From the NCBI GenBank assembly GCA_050943215.1, contig JBMNOU010000036.1:1-19915 (forward strand): a DNA stretch of 19,915 nt, written 5' to 3'. The position numbers and the translations under genes are program-made. The notes beneath the pieces were generated by a model. That model worked only from the letters and a program-made list of their open reading frames with translations. It did no database searches and was not told the DNA's origin. Source of the DNA: JBMNOU01 sp050943215. GTDB taxonomy: Bacteria > Bacillota > Clostridia > Christensenellales > SZUA-584. Shown here piece after piece: positions 7,221 to 15,114 of the stretch (position 1 is its first letter; every line of letters begins with the position of its first letter).

Positions 7221-8480
7221 ATGGGTATGACGATAACACAGAAAATACTGGCGGATAAGGCAGAATTAAATGAGGTTCATGCCGGCCAGTATATTGAGGC
7301 GAACATCGATCTGGCGCTTGGGAACGATGTAACGGCGCCGGTTGCGATTAAAGAATTTAATAGGGCGGGCAAACAGAAGGTTTTTGATAAGGATAAAATT
7401 GCACTTGTTCCCGACCATTTTACCCCCAATAAAGATATTAAAGCGGCTGAGCAATGTAAGGTACTTCGGGATTTTGCAAAAAAACATCAGCTTACAAACT
7501 ATTTTGAGGTTGGTGAGATGGGTATAGAGCATTGCCTAATACCCGAGCAGGGGCTGGCTGTGCCGGGAGACGCAATTGTCGGAGCGGATTCGCATACATG
7601 TACCTATGGTGCGCTTGGCGCGTTCGCTACCGGAGGGGGCAGCACCGACCTTGCAGCCATCATGGCGACAGGGAAATGCTGGTTTAAAGTTCCGTCGGCA
7701 ATAAAATTTAATCTTTCCGGCAAACTGAAAAAATGGGTATCCGGCAAAGATGTGATACTGCATATTATCGGTCTTATTGGTGTGGATGGAGCGTTATACC
7801 AATCTATGGAGTTTGCAGGTGACGGTGTTTGGGCACTCTCTATCGATGATCGGTTTACGATATGCAATATGGCGGTCGAAGCAGGCGCAAAGAACGGTAT
7901 ATTTCCTGTGGACAAAAAAACAATTAAATATGTGAAAGCCCATTCCTCAAGGCCTTTTAAGGTTTATCAAGCGGATGAAGACGCAGAATATGAACGCATG
8001 GTCGATATTGATCTCTCTACTCTTCGGCCTACTGTTGCGTTTCCGCATCTTCCAGAGAATACACGAACAATTGACGATGTTGGCGACATTATGATCGACC
8101 AGGTTGTGATCGGTTCTTGCACGAACGGGCGCATAAGCGATCTGCGTGTTGCGGCGGATATATTGCGCGGGAAAAAAATAAAGAAAGGCATACGCACAAT
8201 TGTTTTTCCCGGAACCCAGTCGATTTATCTTCAGGCGCTTAAGGAAGGCCTCGTAAAGGATTTTGTAGAAGCCGGAGCGGTCATTTCTACTCCGACCTGC
8301 GGTCCGTGTCTCGGCGGGCACATGGGTATTCTTGCCGCAGGGGAAAGGGCCGTATCCACAACAAATAGGAACTTTGTGGGCAGGATGGGGCATTCTGAAT
8401 CGGAAGTTTATCTGGCAAGCCCTGCAGTGGCAGCGGCATCCGCATTGACCGGAAAGATAACAAATCCGGAGAATATATAG
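7221..8480 (+). CDS. leuC: 3-isopropylmalate dehydratase large subunit
   Basis: 419 residues from ATG 7221, with GGAGGG (7208-7213) 7 bases ahead. With LeuD it isomerises 2-isopropylmalate to 3-isopropylmalate. The [4Fe-4S] cysteines are Cys300 in GSCTNG and Cys360/Cys363 in CGPCLGGHMG; GADSHTCTYG and the C-terminal STTNRNFVGRMG substrate-loop motif are intact. The length of about 420 places it in the short, archaeal/HacA-like group usual in Clostridia rather than the 465-residue E. coli type. A lone ATG at 7227 gives a slightly shorter alternative start. Confidence 0.97.
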   Translation: MGMTITQKILADKAELNEVHAGQYIEANIDLALGNDVTAPVAIKEFNRAGKQKVFDKDKIALVPDHFTPNKDIKAAEQCKVLRDFAKKHQLTNYFEVGEMGIEHCLIPEQGLAVPGDAIVGADSHTCTYGALGAFATGGGSTDLAAIMATGKCWFKVPSAIKFNLSGKLKKWVSGKDVILHIIGLIGVDGALYQSMEFAGDGVWALSIDDRFTICNMAVEAGAKNGIFPVDKKTIKYVKAHSSRPFKVYQADEDAEYERMVDIDLSTLRPTVAFPHLPENTRTIDDVGDIMIDQVVIGSCTNGRISDLRVAADILRGKKIKKGIRTIVFPGTQSIYLQALKEGLVKDFVEAGAVISTPTCGPCLGGHMGILAAGERAVSTTNRNFVGRMGHSESEVYLASPAVAAASALTGKITNPENI

Positions 8481-8493
8481 AGAGGTTTAGTAT

Positions 8494-8964
8494 ATGAGCA
8501 AAGTATATAAATATGGAAATAATGTGGATACGGATGTAATCATACCGGCGAGGTATTTAAACACCACGGATACAAAAGAACTTGCCACTCATTGCATGGA
8601 GGATATTGATAAAAGCTTTATCAAAACGGTAGCCAAGGGGGATATTATCGTCGCAGAGAACAATTTTGGGTGCGGTTCTTCTAGAGAACATGCTCCGATT
8701 GCAATCAAAGCGGCTGGAATACATTGTGTTATAGCAAACTCATTTGCGAGGATTTTTTTCAGGAATGCCATCAACATAGGCCTGCCGATACTCGAATGTA
8801 AAGAAGCGGTCAAAAACACAGACAGCGGTGACGAACTCGAAGTCGATTTAAACAGCGGCACAATTCGCAATGTGACAAAAGGCTTGGTATTTCATGCAGA
8901 GCCTTTTCCTGCGTTTATGCGTAAAATTATCGATGCAAACGGACTAATCGGTTACATCTCGTAA
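8494..8964 (+). CDS. leuD: 3-isopropylmalate dehydratase small subunit
   Basis: 156 residues, the compact LeuD form that partners a 420-residue LeuC. ATG 8494 follows AGAGAGG (8479-8485). This swivelling aconitase-type domain carries the specificity loop: NNVDTDVIIPARYL near the N-terminus and NFGCGSSREHAPIAI around residues 57-71. It lies 13 bases after leuC and is followed by a terminator, so the operon is leuACD. leuB (3-isopropylmalate dehydrogenase) must be elsewhere in the genome if the pathway is complete. Confidence 0.97.
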   Translation: MSKVYKYGNNVDTDVIIPARYLNTTDTKELATHCMEDIDKSFIKTVAKGDIIVAENNFGCGSSREHAPIAIKAAGIHCVIANSFARIFFRNAINIGLPILECKEAVKNTDSGDELEVDLNSGTIRNVTKGLVFHAEPFPAFMRKIIDANGLIGYIS

Positions 8965-8991
8965 ACAAAATAAAATCAAGGCAAAATCTTT

Positions 8992-9034
8992 AAAAAGCGT
9001 ATACCATTGTTATCATAGTGATATACGCTTTTTT
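8992..9034 (+). terminator. Intrinsic terminator of leuACD
   Basis: AAGCGTATA (8995-9003) pairs with TATACGCTT (9022-9030), extended by flanking A/T pairs, with a partly paired inner loop and a T-run into 9034. It lies about 30 bases after leuD. Confidence 0.9.
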
Positions 9035-9190
9035 AGTTTTCAGCGCCACTTCATTTGCTCCATAATATTGTTTTCTATCGCGGTATCATTTGTGATTTAA
9101 CCTAAATTAATTTATTAAGGAATTAAATATTATATATTTTATGGTGGATTAGTATTAATATTATTTAGCAACTTCCTTTATGATCCCTGT

Positions 9191-9218
9191 TATAAATATA
9201 TATGATTGTACATATATT
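9191..9218 (+). promoter_or_regulatory. Possible SigE-type promoter abutting spoIIIAA
   Basis: CATATATT (9211-9218) agrees at 6 of 8 positions with the SigE -10 CATACAAT. An ATA-containing box TATAAAT (9191-9197) lies 13 bases upstream. spoIIIA operons are SigE-controlled in known spore formers. If real, transcription would start at about the ATG at 9224. The stretch is very AT-rich, so a chance match is quite possible. Confidence 0.3.
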
Positions 9219-9223
9219 TAACT

Positions 9224-10213
9224 ATGAACGATAAGATAAATATTGATTGGAAAGAAGCTTTAAAAAAATATCTGCCTGACCGCATATTTACTGCACTTGC
9301 CGGAATTAACGATGACATGGCGTCGCGTATCGAGGAGATCCGACTAAGGGCATCTAAGCCATTGATGGTTTATTCATGTGAAAAAGGGTTTTATGTCCGG
9401 TCGGATGGCTCGCTGTCTGTAAACGGTATGATTTTAGCACAAACCGAGTTAGAACAGACTTTTAGCGCCATCACCGGAAAATCTGCGTATGCTTATGAGG
9501 ATGAGATAAGACAAGGATTTTTGACGCTAAGCAGCGGGATACGGGCAGGCATTGCAGGAACTGCTATGCTATCAGACGGGGTAATCCGGACATATAAGAG
9601 TATAAGCGGTATAAACTTTCGCATACCGAGAGAAACCTCCGGAATATCAAAAACACTGCTACCATATATATCAAAAGACCGGCGACTTGTGAATACGCTG
9701 ATCATATCTGCGCCCAAACTTGGCAAAACAACGCTTGCCCGTGATATCGCCCGGAGTGCAGGAAGCGGAATAGGTTTGATTTCTTGCAAGGTGTCGCTGA
9801 TAGACGAGAGGCAAGAACTTGCGGCAAGTGTTTACGGTCAGCCGTTGTTTGATGTTGGCAATGAAACAGACGTCATATCGGGGGTCGCTAAGCATACGGG
9901 CGTGTTTATGGCATTAAGATCACTATCACCAGAGATTATCGTGACAGACGAGATTGGAAAAAGTGCTGATCTCGAGGCTTTAAGGGAGGTCGCAAACGGA
10001 GGTGTCATCATGGTAGCTACCGCACACGCGCCCAATCTTGAGAGCCTGCTAAACAGGCTTTTTTTCAAAAAAATATTCGAGGAACGGCTTTTTGATGCTT
10101 ATGTGGTACTCTCTGCAGTACTTGGGAGAATTACGATTGCGCAGATACACGATTGTCTTGGACAAGAATTACTGCAGGAACCCTTTTTATTAACGGTATC
10201 GGAGGCAATATGA
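9224..10213 (+). CDS. spoIIIAA: Stage III sporulation protein AA, ATPase
   Basis: 329 residues from ATG 9224. TTG 9206 is also possible, but an in-frame stop lies directly before it. Neither start has a Shine-Dalgarno. SpoIIIAA is the cytoplasmic secretion-type (VirB11/GspE-like) ATPase of the mother-cell SpoIIIA complex. The N-terminal EEIRLRASKPLMV segment is typical. The P-loop reads SAPKLGKTT with Lys168, departing from the usual glycine-rich form but keeping GKTT; Walker B is EIIVTDEIG (Asp242, Glu243), followed by a conserved VATAHA segment. Its stop overlaps the start of spoIIIAB (ATGA). Confidence 0.95.
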   Translation: MNDKINIDWKEALKKYLPDRIFTALAGINDDMASRIEEIRLRASKPLMVYSCEKGFYVRSDGSLSVNGMILAQTELEQTFSAITGKSAYAYEDEIRQGFLTLSSGIRAGIAGTAMLSDGVIRTYKSISGINFRIPRETSGISKTLLPYISKDRRLVNTLIISAPKLGKTTLARDIARSAGSGIGLISCKVSLIDERQELAASVYGQPLFDVGNETDVISGVAKHTGVFMALRSLSPEIIVTDEIGKSADLEALREVANGGVIMVATAHAPNLESLLNRLFFKKIFEERLFDAYVVLSAVLGRITIAQIHDCLGQELLQEPFLLTVSEAI

Positions 10214-10719
10214 AACTGATTTTTTGTTTAATAATCGTAGTGCTAAGCGGATATATCGGCAGACTGCTTTCAAAGAGAGTGGTGCAAAGAATGGACTTTT
10301 TTAGAGAATACCAGTCTGCCATCATATATTTAACAGATAGAGTTGTTGGTATGAACCTCGAGCTCTTCAAGGCACTTAATACATCAGAAGAAAAAATAAT
10401 TTACGTATTTTTCGAGGATTGTTCAAATATGCTAAGAAATATGCCACAAACAAGCTTTACTAGCATATGGAAAAAGAGCTTTGAAAAGAATTCTACAGAT
10501 TATACCTTCCTTAACAGAGATGATATTAGAATTGTACTAAATGGCGGAGAGGCGATAGAAGCTCTGTGCAGGAATCCAACAGAAAAACAAGCTGAAACGT
10601 ATACCAAACGGCTTGCAGCATATATTGCTGAAATGGAAGCCGACATGCGAAAAAAATGCAAACTATATAACACGAGCGGCATACTGGCAGGCTTATTCAT
10701 TGCGTTGCTGGTGATATAG
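10210..10719 (+). CDS. spoIIIAB: Stage III sporulation protein AB
   Basis: 169 residues, close to the Bacillus protein (about 171). ATG 10210 is chosen because GGAGG (10201-10205) lies 4 bases ahead and the N-terminal membrane helix (KLIFCLIIVVLSGYIG) starts there; an in-frame start at 10153 lies inside spoIIIAA. SpoIIIAB has the GspF/TadC-like platform fold of type II secretion, with one hydrophobic helix at each end (the C-terminus ends GLFIALLVI) and a helical cytoplasmic middle. It couples the SpoIIIAA ATPase to the membrane channel. Confidence 0.92.
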   Translation: MKLIFCLIIVVLSGYIGRLLSKRVVQRMDFFREYQSAIIYLTDRVVGMNLELFKALNTSEEKIIYVFFEDCSNMLRNMPQTSFTSIWKKSFEKNSTDYTFLNRDDIRIVLNGGEAIEALCRNPTEKQAETYTKRLAAYIAEMEADMRKKCKLYNTSGILAGLFIALLVI

Positions 10720-10733
10720 AGGAGGGATTCATA

Positions 10734-10931
10734 TTGAACATCGACCTGATTTTTAAAATTGCCGGTATTGGTATATTGATTGCAATATTATATCAGCTTC
10801 TTGTCCGGGCCGGACGGGAAGATATTGCGACAATGACAGCAATTGCCGGTCTTATCATCGTGCTGCTGATGGTTGTCGATCTGGTCGGCAATCTGTTTGA
10901 GAGCGTCAGGCGCATTTTCGGTTTGTATTAA
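10734..10931 (+). CDS. spoIIIAC: Stage III sporulation protein AC
   Basis: 65 residues, the normal size, starting at TTG 10734 with GAGGAGGG about 9 bases ahead (10718-10725). Two membrane helices are seen, roughly residues 5-25 and 32-52, with a short charged loop (RAGREDIA) between. It is a small membrane part of the SpoIIIA channel. It lies 14 bases after spoIIIAB and 2 bases before spoIIIAD. Confidence 0.92.
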   Translation: MNIDLIFKIAGIGILIAILYQLLVRAGREDIATMTAIAGLIIVLLMVVDLVGNLFESVRRIFGLY

Positions 10932-10933
10932 AA

Positions 10934-11320
10934 ATGGAGATTGTCAATATTGCATTGATCGGTATTGTTGCGGGTGTACTGGTCGTTGTGATAAAACAAA
11001 AACAGCCGGAACTGGGTATGCAGGTAAGCCTGGCTGCCGGACTCATCATTTTTATCTATGTTCTCGATTATCTGGTTACGGCGGTAGATTATATACAAGA
11101 TATTGTGGCTAGGTATGAAATTCCGTATGAGAGCATAATGATTGTGCTTAAGATTATCGGCATCGCGTATATCTGTGAATTTGCGGTGCAGATACTAAAG
11201 GATATGAAAGAGACTGCAATTGCTTCAAAGGTAGAGCTTGCGGGAAGAGTGTTCATTATTGTACTATCGCTTCCTATCATCACCTCGTTTATGAATATGG
11301 TATTAGGACTGTTAGGGTAA
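10934..11320 (+). CDS. spoIIIAD: Stage III sporulation protein AD
   Basis: 128 residues, four or so membrane helices, the standard size. ATG 10934 comes 2 bases after the spoIIIAC stop with no strong Shine-Dalgarno, suggesting translation coupled to spoIIIAC. It shows the family pattern of an N-terminal hydrophobic helix, VVVIKQKQPELGMQVSLAAG, and a helix with IGIAYICEFAVQILKD. It is an integral membrane part of the SpoIIIA complex. Confidence 0.94.
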   Translation: MEIVNIALIGIVAGVLVVVIKQKQPELGMQVSLAAGLIIFIYVLDYLVTAVDYIQDIVARYEIPYESIMIVLKIIGIAYICEFAVQILKDMKETAIASKVELAGRVFIIVLSLPIITSFMNMVLGLLG

Positions 11321-11324
11321 ACAT

Positions 11325-12518
11325 ATGAAAAAAATATTGATGATTATGGTTGTTATTATTATATTTATTCCTCACACCGTATTTGCCGATAATGATAAAG
11401 AGATTGACGAAGCTCTTGAAGAAGAAATTACGAATAATATCGAGCGTGCGCTTTACTCTGCAGACCTGCATAAAATCGAATCATATTATAATGAATATGC
11501 CGAGACTCTAAAACACGTTACGAAAGGGACTGATTTTAAGAGCTTTGTGACGAAGATTGCAAAAGGGGGCGCCAATTTTAGCCTGTCCGACGTGTACGCG
11601 CTGGTGGTCGATTCCATGTTCGGAGGCGTCAAACAGAGCATACCCGCCATAATACAAATCATTGTGATTGCATTGCTATTCAGTATCATCACGCATTTTA
11701 AGCCGTCTTTTGGCGAATCGGGCGTATCCAAAGCCGCACAGACAGCTCAGTATGTAATCATTGGAACAATCACAATTAGCATACTCGTAACGGCGTTTTC
11801 AACCGGAACAAACGCAATTGCCCGGATGACGGCATTTACCGAGGAGTTTTTCCCACTGCTGATTACACTGCTGACCGCGCTAGGCGGTATTACATCGGCG
11901 GCGCTTTTAAGTCCGGCCACTATCTTTTTGACAACCGGAATATCCATTTTCTTTAATAAATTCATCTTACCGCTAATTATCGTATTGACTGTATTTACGC
12001 TTGTCAATAATTTTTCCGCCAGCGTAAAGCTCAATGGATTCTGCGCACTTATCAAAAGCATCATCAAGTGGGCCATAGGCATTAGTTTCACTATATTTCT
12101 CGGTATTATCACGATACAGGGGCTTATGGGGTCTACTTTTGATGGCATATCAATAAAAACAGCAAAGTTTACAATTGACAAGATGGTTCCAATCATTGGG
12201 CATATGTTCTCGGATACGGTGGATGTGCTTATTGCCTGCACGCTGCTGATCAAAAACGCGATAGGGATAGCCGGAATCATCATCATTGCGGGTATCATTA
12301 TAACACCAGTGTTTAGCATACTCGCCCATTATTTTTTATTTAAACTCACAGGTGCGGTACTCGAGCCAATTGCTGGAGACAGCATAGGCAAATTTGCAGC
12401 CGGTGCGGCGGATGTTTTGCTGCTGTTGTTTGTCGCAGTGCTTGCTGCGGCAGCCATGTTTTTTATAACTGTTGCGGTTATCATTGGTGCGGGAAATACA
12501 AATATCATGTTGAGGTAG
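11325..12518 (+). CDS. spoIIIAE: Stage III sporulation protein AE
   Basis: 397 residues, near the Bacillus length. The N-terminus (MKKILMIMVVIIIFIPHTVFA, then DN) looks like a cleavable signal peptide with an A-x-A-like FA|D site. Residues 24-100 form a charged extracytoplasmic helical region, and the rest is a polytopic domain of about seven or eight helices. It is the largest membrane component of the mother-cell channel. It starts 4 bases after spoIIIAD and ends 4 bases before spoIIIAF. The ribosome binding site is weak (TTAGGG), again suggesting coupling. Confidence 0.94.
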   Translation: MKKILMIMVVIIIFIPHTVFADNDKEIDEALEEEITNNIERALYSADLHKIESYYNEYAETLKHVTKGTDFKSFVTKIAKGGANFSLSDVYALVVDSMFGGVKQSIPAIIQIIVIALLFSIITHFKPSFGESGVSKAAQTAQYVIIGTITISILVTAFSTGTNAIARMTAFTEEFFPLLITLLTALGGITSAALLSPATIFLTTGISIFFNKFILPLIIVLTVFTLVNNFSASVKLNGFCALIKSIIKWAIGISFTIFLGIITIQGLMGSTFDGISIKTAKFTIDKMVPIIGHMFSDTVDVLIACTLLIKNAIGIAGIIIIAGIIITPVFSILAHYFLFKLTGAVLEPIAGDSIGKFAAGAADVLLLLFVAVLAAAAMFFITVAVIIGAGNTNIMLR

Positions 12519-12522
12519 CGTT

Positions 12523-12813
12523 ATGCAAGGATTTTTCTCTTCATGGGCAGTTGCGGCCACCGTCGCCATACTTTTTAGCACTATTATCGGTGCGGTTCTG
12601 CCTGAAACCAGCATCAAGAAATATGTGACAGTGGTACTTGGTATCATTGTGACTCTCATTTTGCTCTCCCCATTGTTTCAATTATTTAAAAATGCCGATT
12701 TAGAGCAAGAATTCGATAATGCACTCAATAGTATGAAACAGAGCAGCGAGTACGAATATGATAGCTCCTTATACAGAGATTACATTTTCAAGGTATATAT
12801 GGGAGATGAATAA
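12523..12813 (+). CDS. spoIIIAF: Stage III sporulation protein AF, shortened
   Basis: 96 residues from ATG 12523, with GAGG 9 bases ahead (12510-12513). It contains the two N-terminal membrane helices (about 7-26 and 34-54) and a short charged tail, but lacks most of the soluble C-terminal domain found in Bacillus SpoIIIAF (about 206 residues), which adopts the ring-building fold. Only 41 bases separate its stop from spoIIIAG, so the missing domain is not hidden behind a frameshift. Operon position makes the identity firm; the reduced form may still anchor or regulate the complex. Confidence 0.85.
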   Translation: MQGFFSSWAVAATVAILFSTIIGAVLPETSIKKYVTVVLGIIVTLILLSPLFQLFKNADLEQEFDNALNSMKQSSEYEYDSSLYRDYIFKVYMGDE

Positions 12814-12854
12814 AATAAATATGAATAGTGAAAAGGCTTGGCGAGGTATGAGAT

Positions 12855-13493
12855 ATGGAAGAACTGAGAGCAAAAAACAAGGAAACTCCAGTACAGTACA
12901 AAAGTGAAGAGCAAGATAAAAAAGAGAGGCTAAAAAAAGGCGGTCTCATAGCGTCATTTGTCAAGCTTGATATTAAAAAAAAGATACAATATGTTGCGAT
13001 ATTGCTGCTGATCATTGTCATACTGACTATCTATTTTTCTTCTTTTAAAAGCAATCGAGACGAAACGACGTCGGCTGTAGAGCCGGAGGCAAAAATAGCT
13101 TTTGGCAAGAGCGTTGAGACAAGGCTAAAGGAAACGCTATCGAGAATTGAGGGTGCGGGCAGAGTGGAAGTCATGATCACATACGAATCAAGCTCGGAAA
13201 TTGTTCCGGCCCTTAGCGTGGACACACAGAACTCAACGACAACAAATACGAATGAGAACGGCACCAGCATGACAAGCTCAGAAAATACGCAAAGTGAAAT
13301 TGTAACTATCAATGGGAGCAGCGGGAGCAGCGCACTGGTTCTTCGGGAAGACAGCCCGGAGGTCAAAGGTGTATTGGTGATTGCCGAAGGCGCAAACGAT
13401 ATCGGCGTAAAGCTCAATTTACTTAGAGCAGTTCAGACCGTATTAAACGTTAGCCCCGACAGGGTTGACGTTTATAAAATGAATAATGAATAA
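12855..13493 (+). CDS. spoIIIAG: Stage III sporulation protein AG
   Basis: 212 residues from ATG 12855 (GAGG at 12843-12846). It has a charged cytoplasmic N-terminus, one membrane helix at about residues 44-62, then an extracytoplasmic domain. SpoIIIAG builds the large ring in the space between mother cell and forespore. The ring-building fold is visible as two parts, KETLSRIEGAGRVEVMITYE and VKGVLVIAEGANDIGVKLNL, separated by an insertion rich in Ser, Thr, Asn and Gly (about residues 120-155). In the Bacillus ring the inserted segment forms the beta-barrel wall. Confidence 0.93.
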   Translation: MEELRAKNKETPVQYKSEEQDKKERLKKGGLIASFVKLDIKKKIQYVAILLLIIVILTIYFSSFKSNRDETTSAVEPEAKIAFGKSVETRLKETLSRIEGAGRVEVMITYESSSEIVPALSVDTQNSTTTNTNENGTSMTSSENTQSEIVTINGSSGSSALVLREDSPEVKGVLVIAEGANDIGVKLNLLRAVQTVLNVSPDRVDVYKMNNE

Positions 13494-13506
13494 GGGAAGT
13501 GGAATA

Positions 13507-14040
13507 ATGAAAAATAGGAGAACAAGAAAGTATTTGCTGCTTGCAGGTCTAATTGTTGTTTTGGTTGCTGTCGGCTACATCAATTTTGCGCTCGGCAATG
13601 ACACGGGCCCTAAGGATATGGCAGTAAAAGACACAGGCTCGGAAAAAATAGAGGGCGCTTTGCAGGCCGATGATCTCGCTGTTATGTCAACGGAAAACTA
13701 TTTTAAAGATTATAAGGCGAAACGGGCAAATATGAGAGATACGGAAATTGCTTATCTTGACAGCATCATCTCCAACGAGAAGAGTGATACGGAAACTTTA
13801 AAAGACGCACAGAATAAAAAGATCGAAATCGTCAGCGCGATGGAATCCGAACTGAAAATTGAAGGACTTCTTATTTCAAGCGGGTTCCCCGATGCGATCG
13901 TGACCGTACAGCAAGGTTCGGTTAATGCTGTTATCAATGCTGCCGAGATCTCAAAAGAACAAGCAGCAAAAATACTTGAAATTGTCAGAGAAGAGACAGA
14001 TGAGCCGGCTCAAAATATCAAGATTATATTGCAAGAGTAA
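13507..14040 (+). CDS. spoIIIAH: Stage III sporulation protein AH
   Basis: 177 residues from ATG 13507, preferred because AAGGGAAGTGG (13492-13502) lies just ahead; ATG 13486, overlapping spoIIIAG, would add seven residues. One N-terminal membrane helix (LLLAGLIVVLVAVGYINFAL) is followed by a charged helical linker and a YscJ/FliF-like domain, including LLISSGFPDAIVTVQQGSVN. In known spore formers this domain binds forespore SpoIIQ across the intermembrane space. It is somewhat shorter than the Bacillus protein (218), mainly in the linker. Last gene of spoIIIA; no terminator is seen after it. Confidence 0.94.
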   Translation: MKNRRTRKYLLLAGLIVVLVAVGYINFALGNDTGPKDMAVKDTGSEKIEGALQADDLAVMSTENYFKDYKAKRANMRDTEIAYLDSIISNEKSDTETLKDAQNKKIEIVSAMESELKIEGLLISSGFPDAIVTVQQGSVNAVINAAEISKEQAAKILEIVREETDEPAQNIKIILQE

Positions 14041-14087
14041 ATGATTTAATTGTATGCGTCATGTTTAAGTATTTACAGCAGAATTGA

Positions 14088-14116
14088 TTGTAATTAGCTG
14101 CCTTATCTGTTATAAT
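14088..14116 (+). promoter_or_regulatory. SigA extended -10 promoter for the asp23-ispA cluster
   Basis: TTGTAA (14088-14093), a 17-base spacer and consensus TATAAT (14111-14116) preceded by TG one base away. Transcription should start near 14123, giving a short leader. It separates the vegetative cluster from the sporulation operon, although read-through from spoIIIAH is possible because no terminator intervenes. Confidence 0.75.
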
Positions 14117-14145
14117 TGAGGACGAATTAAGAAGAGGTGAGATGT

Positions 14146-14538
14146 TTGAGCAATGATATGAATACTAGAGAAGAACAGAATGGCAGCATATCTTTTGCCA
14201 ACGACGTAGTTGCGACGATTGCAGGCTTGGCAACAGTCGAGATTGAAGGCGTAGCTGGTATGAGCGGCGGCTTTTCAGGAGGGCTTGCAGAGCTTCTTGG
14301 CAGAAAGAATTTAACCAAGGGTGTCAAGGTAGAAGTCGGAAAGGAAGAATGTGCAGTCGACTTGTTTATTATTGTGGAATATGGCTGTGATATTCCTGCG
14401 ATGTGCCAAAAAATACAGGCCAATGTCGGAAAGGCCGTTGAGACGATGACAGGATTGCGCGTGGTTGAAACAAACCTGCATATTCAAGGGGTGCGTGTAA
14501 GCAAAGAATCAGCAGAAGAAACAAAGCGTGTTCATTAG
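14146..14538 (+). CDS. Asp23/Gls24 family envelope stress protein
   Basis: 130 residues from TTG 14146, chosen because AGAGGTGA (14133-14140) lies 5 bases ahead; GTG 14137 falls inside that site and ATG 14158 is too far. The family fold shows SFANDVVATIAGLATVEIEG, GVAGMSGG and a C-terminal GLRVVETNLHIQGV. Asp23 proteins form abundant membrane-associated assemblies tethered by AmaP and respond to envelope stress. The next gene is an AmaP homologue, which supports the assignment. Confidence 0.93.
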   Translation: MSNDMNTREEQNGSISFANDVVATIAGLATVEIEGVAGMSGGFSGGLAELLGRKNLTKGVKVEVGKEECAVDLFIIVEYGCDIPAMCQKIQANVGKAVETMTGLRVVETNLHIQGVRVSKESAEETKRVH

Positions 14539-14568
14539 CTGCGAATGATATACGGGGGATAAGATGAA

Positions 14569-15114
14569 ATGCGTATTTTTATGAGATTTTTGTTAACGAT
14601 ATATATATTGTTTGTCCTTTTTATAGCAGGTGTTACGCTTGCTTGTACGTGGGGGCTCATTGAATATGTACATCCTCAATACTGGATGTCGTTGCTCTAT
14701 GACAATAGTACCGTCCGGATTATTATATCGATCATTGGCGTTGCTGTTATCGTTTTAAGCATCGCCCTGATGTTTTCAGGAATCCGCAAACGCGGACCAA
14801 AAAGCGCTTTGATAAAGTCAACTTTAGGCGGCACAATTTCGATTTCCGTTAGTGCGATTGAGGAAATGGCGATGCGCCATGTTGCTGCGCACGAATCTAT
14901 TCGCAGCGTCAAGGTGACCTCAAACGTAAAAGACTCAAAGATCAACATATCTGCAAAGCTGGCGGTTGCCGAAGGGTCGAATATCCCTGATATTTTGCTT
15001 TCATTGCAGACAAGCCTCAAAGAACATATCGAGCTGCTTGCCGGCATACAGGTTAATAAAATCACTCTGCTTGTCGAAAAGACTTCGCAGGTTGTAAAGG
15101 CGCGTGTAGAATAG
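14569..15114 (+). CDS. amaP: Alkaline shock membrane anchor protein AmaP
   Basis: 181 residues. ATG 14569 follows GGGGGAT by about 9 bases; ATG 14581 is an alternative. There are two membrane helices (about 5-28 and 45-67), then a cytoplasmic Asp23-like alpha/beta domain beginning GGTISISVSAIEEMA and including LVEKTSQVV near the end. AmaP anchors Asp23 at the membrane. It shares its last base with the next gene's GTG. Confidence 0.9.
   Translation: MRIFMRFLLTIYILFVLFIAGVTLACTWGLIEYVHPQYWMSLLYDNSTVRIIISIIGVAVIVLSIALMFSGIRKRGPKSALIKSTLGGTISISVSAIEEMAMRHVAAHESIRSVKVTSNVKDSKINISAKLAVAEGSNIPDILLSLQTSLKEHIELLAGIQVNKITLLVEKTSQVVKARVE

Noticed and set aside
11747..12319. 190-residue reverse-strand frame opposite spoIIIAE
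   Set aside because: Shadow of a real membrane-protein gene; hydrophobic only because the opposite strand codes for hydrophobic helices.
12814..12854. Possible frameshift hiding the C-terminal domain of SpoIIIAF
   Set aside because: Only 41 bases lie before spoIIIAG, too few to hold the missing domain of about 100 residues.
13486..13506. Earlier spoIIIAH start at ATG 13486
   Set aside because: It overlaps the end of spoIIIAG and places the ribosome binding site inside the gene; ATG 13507 fits better.
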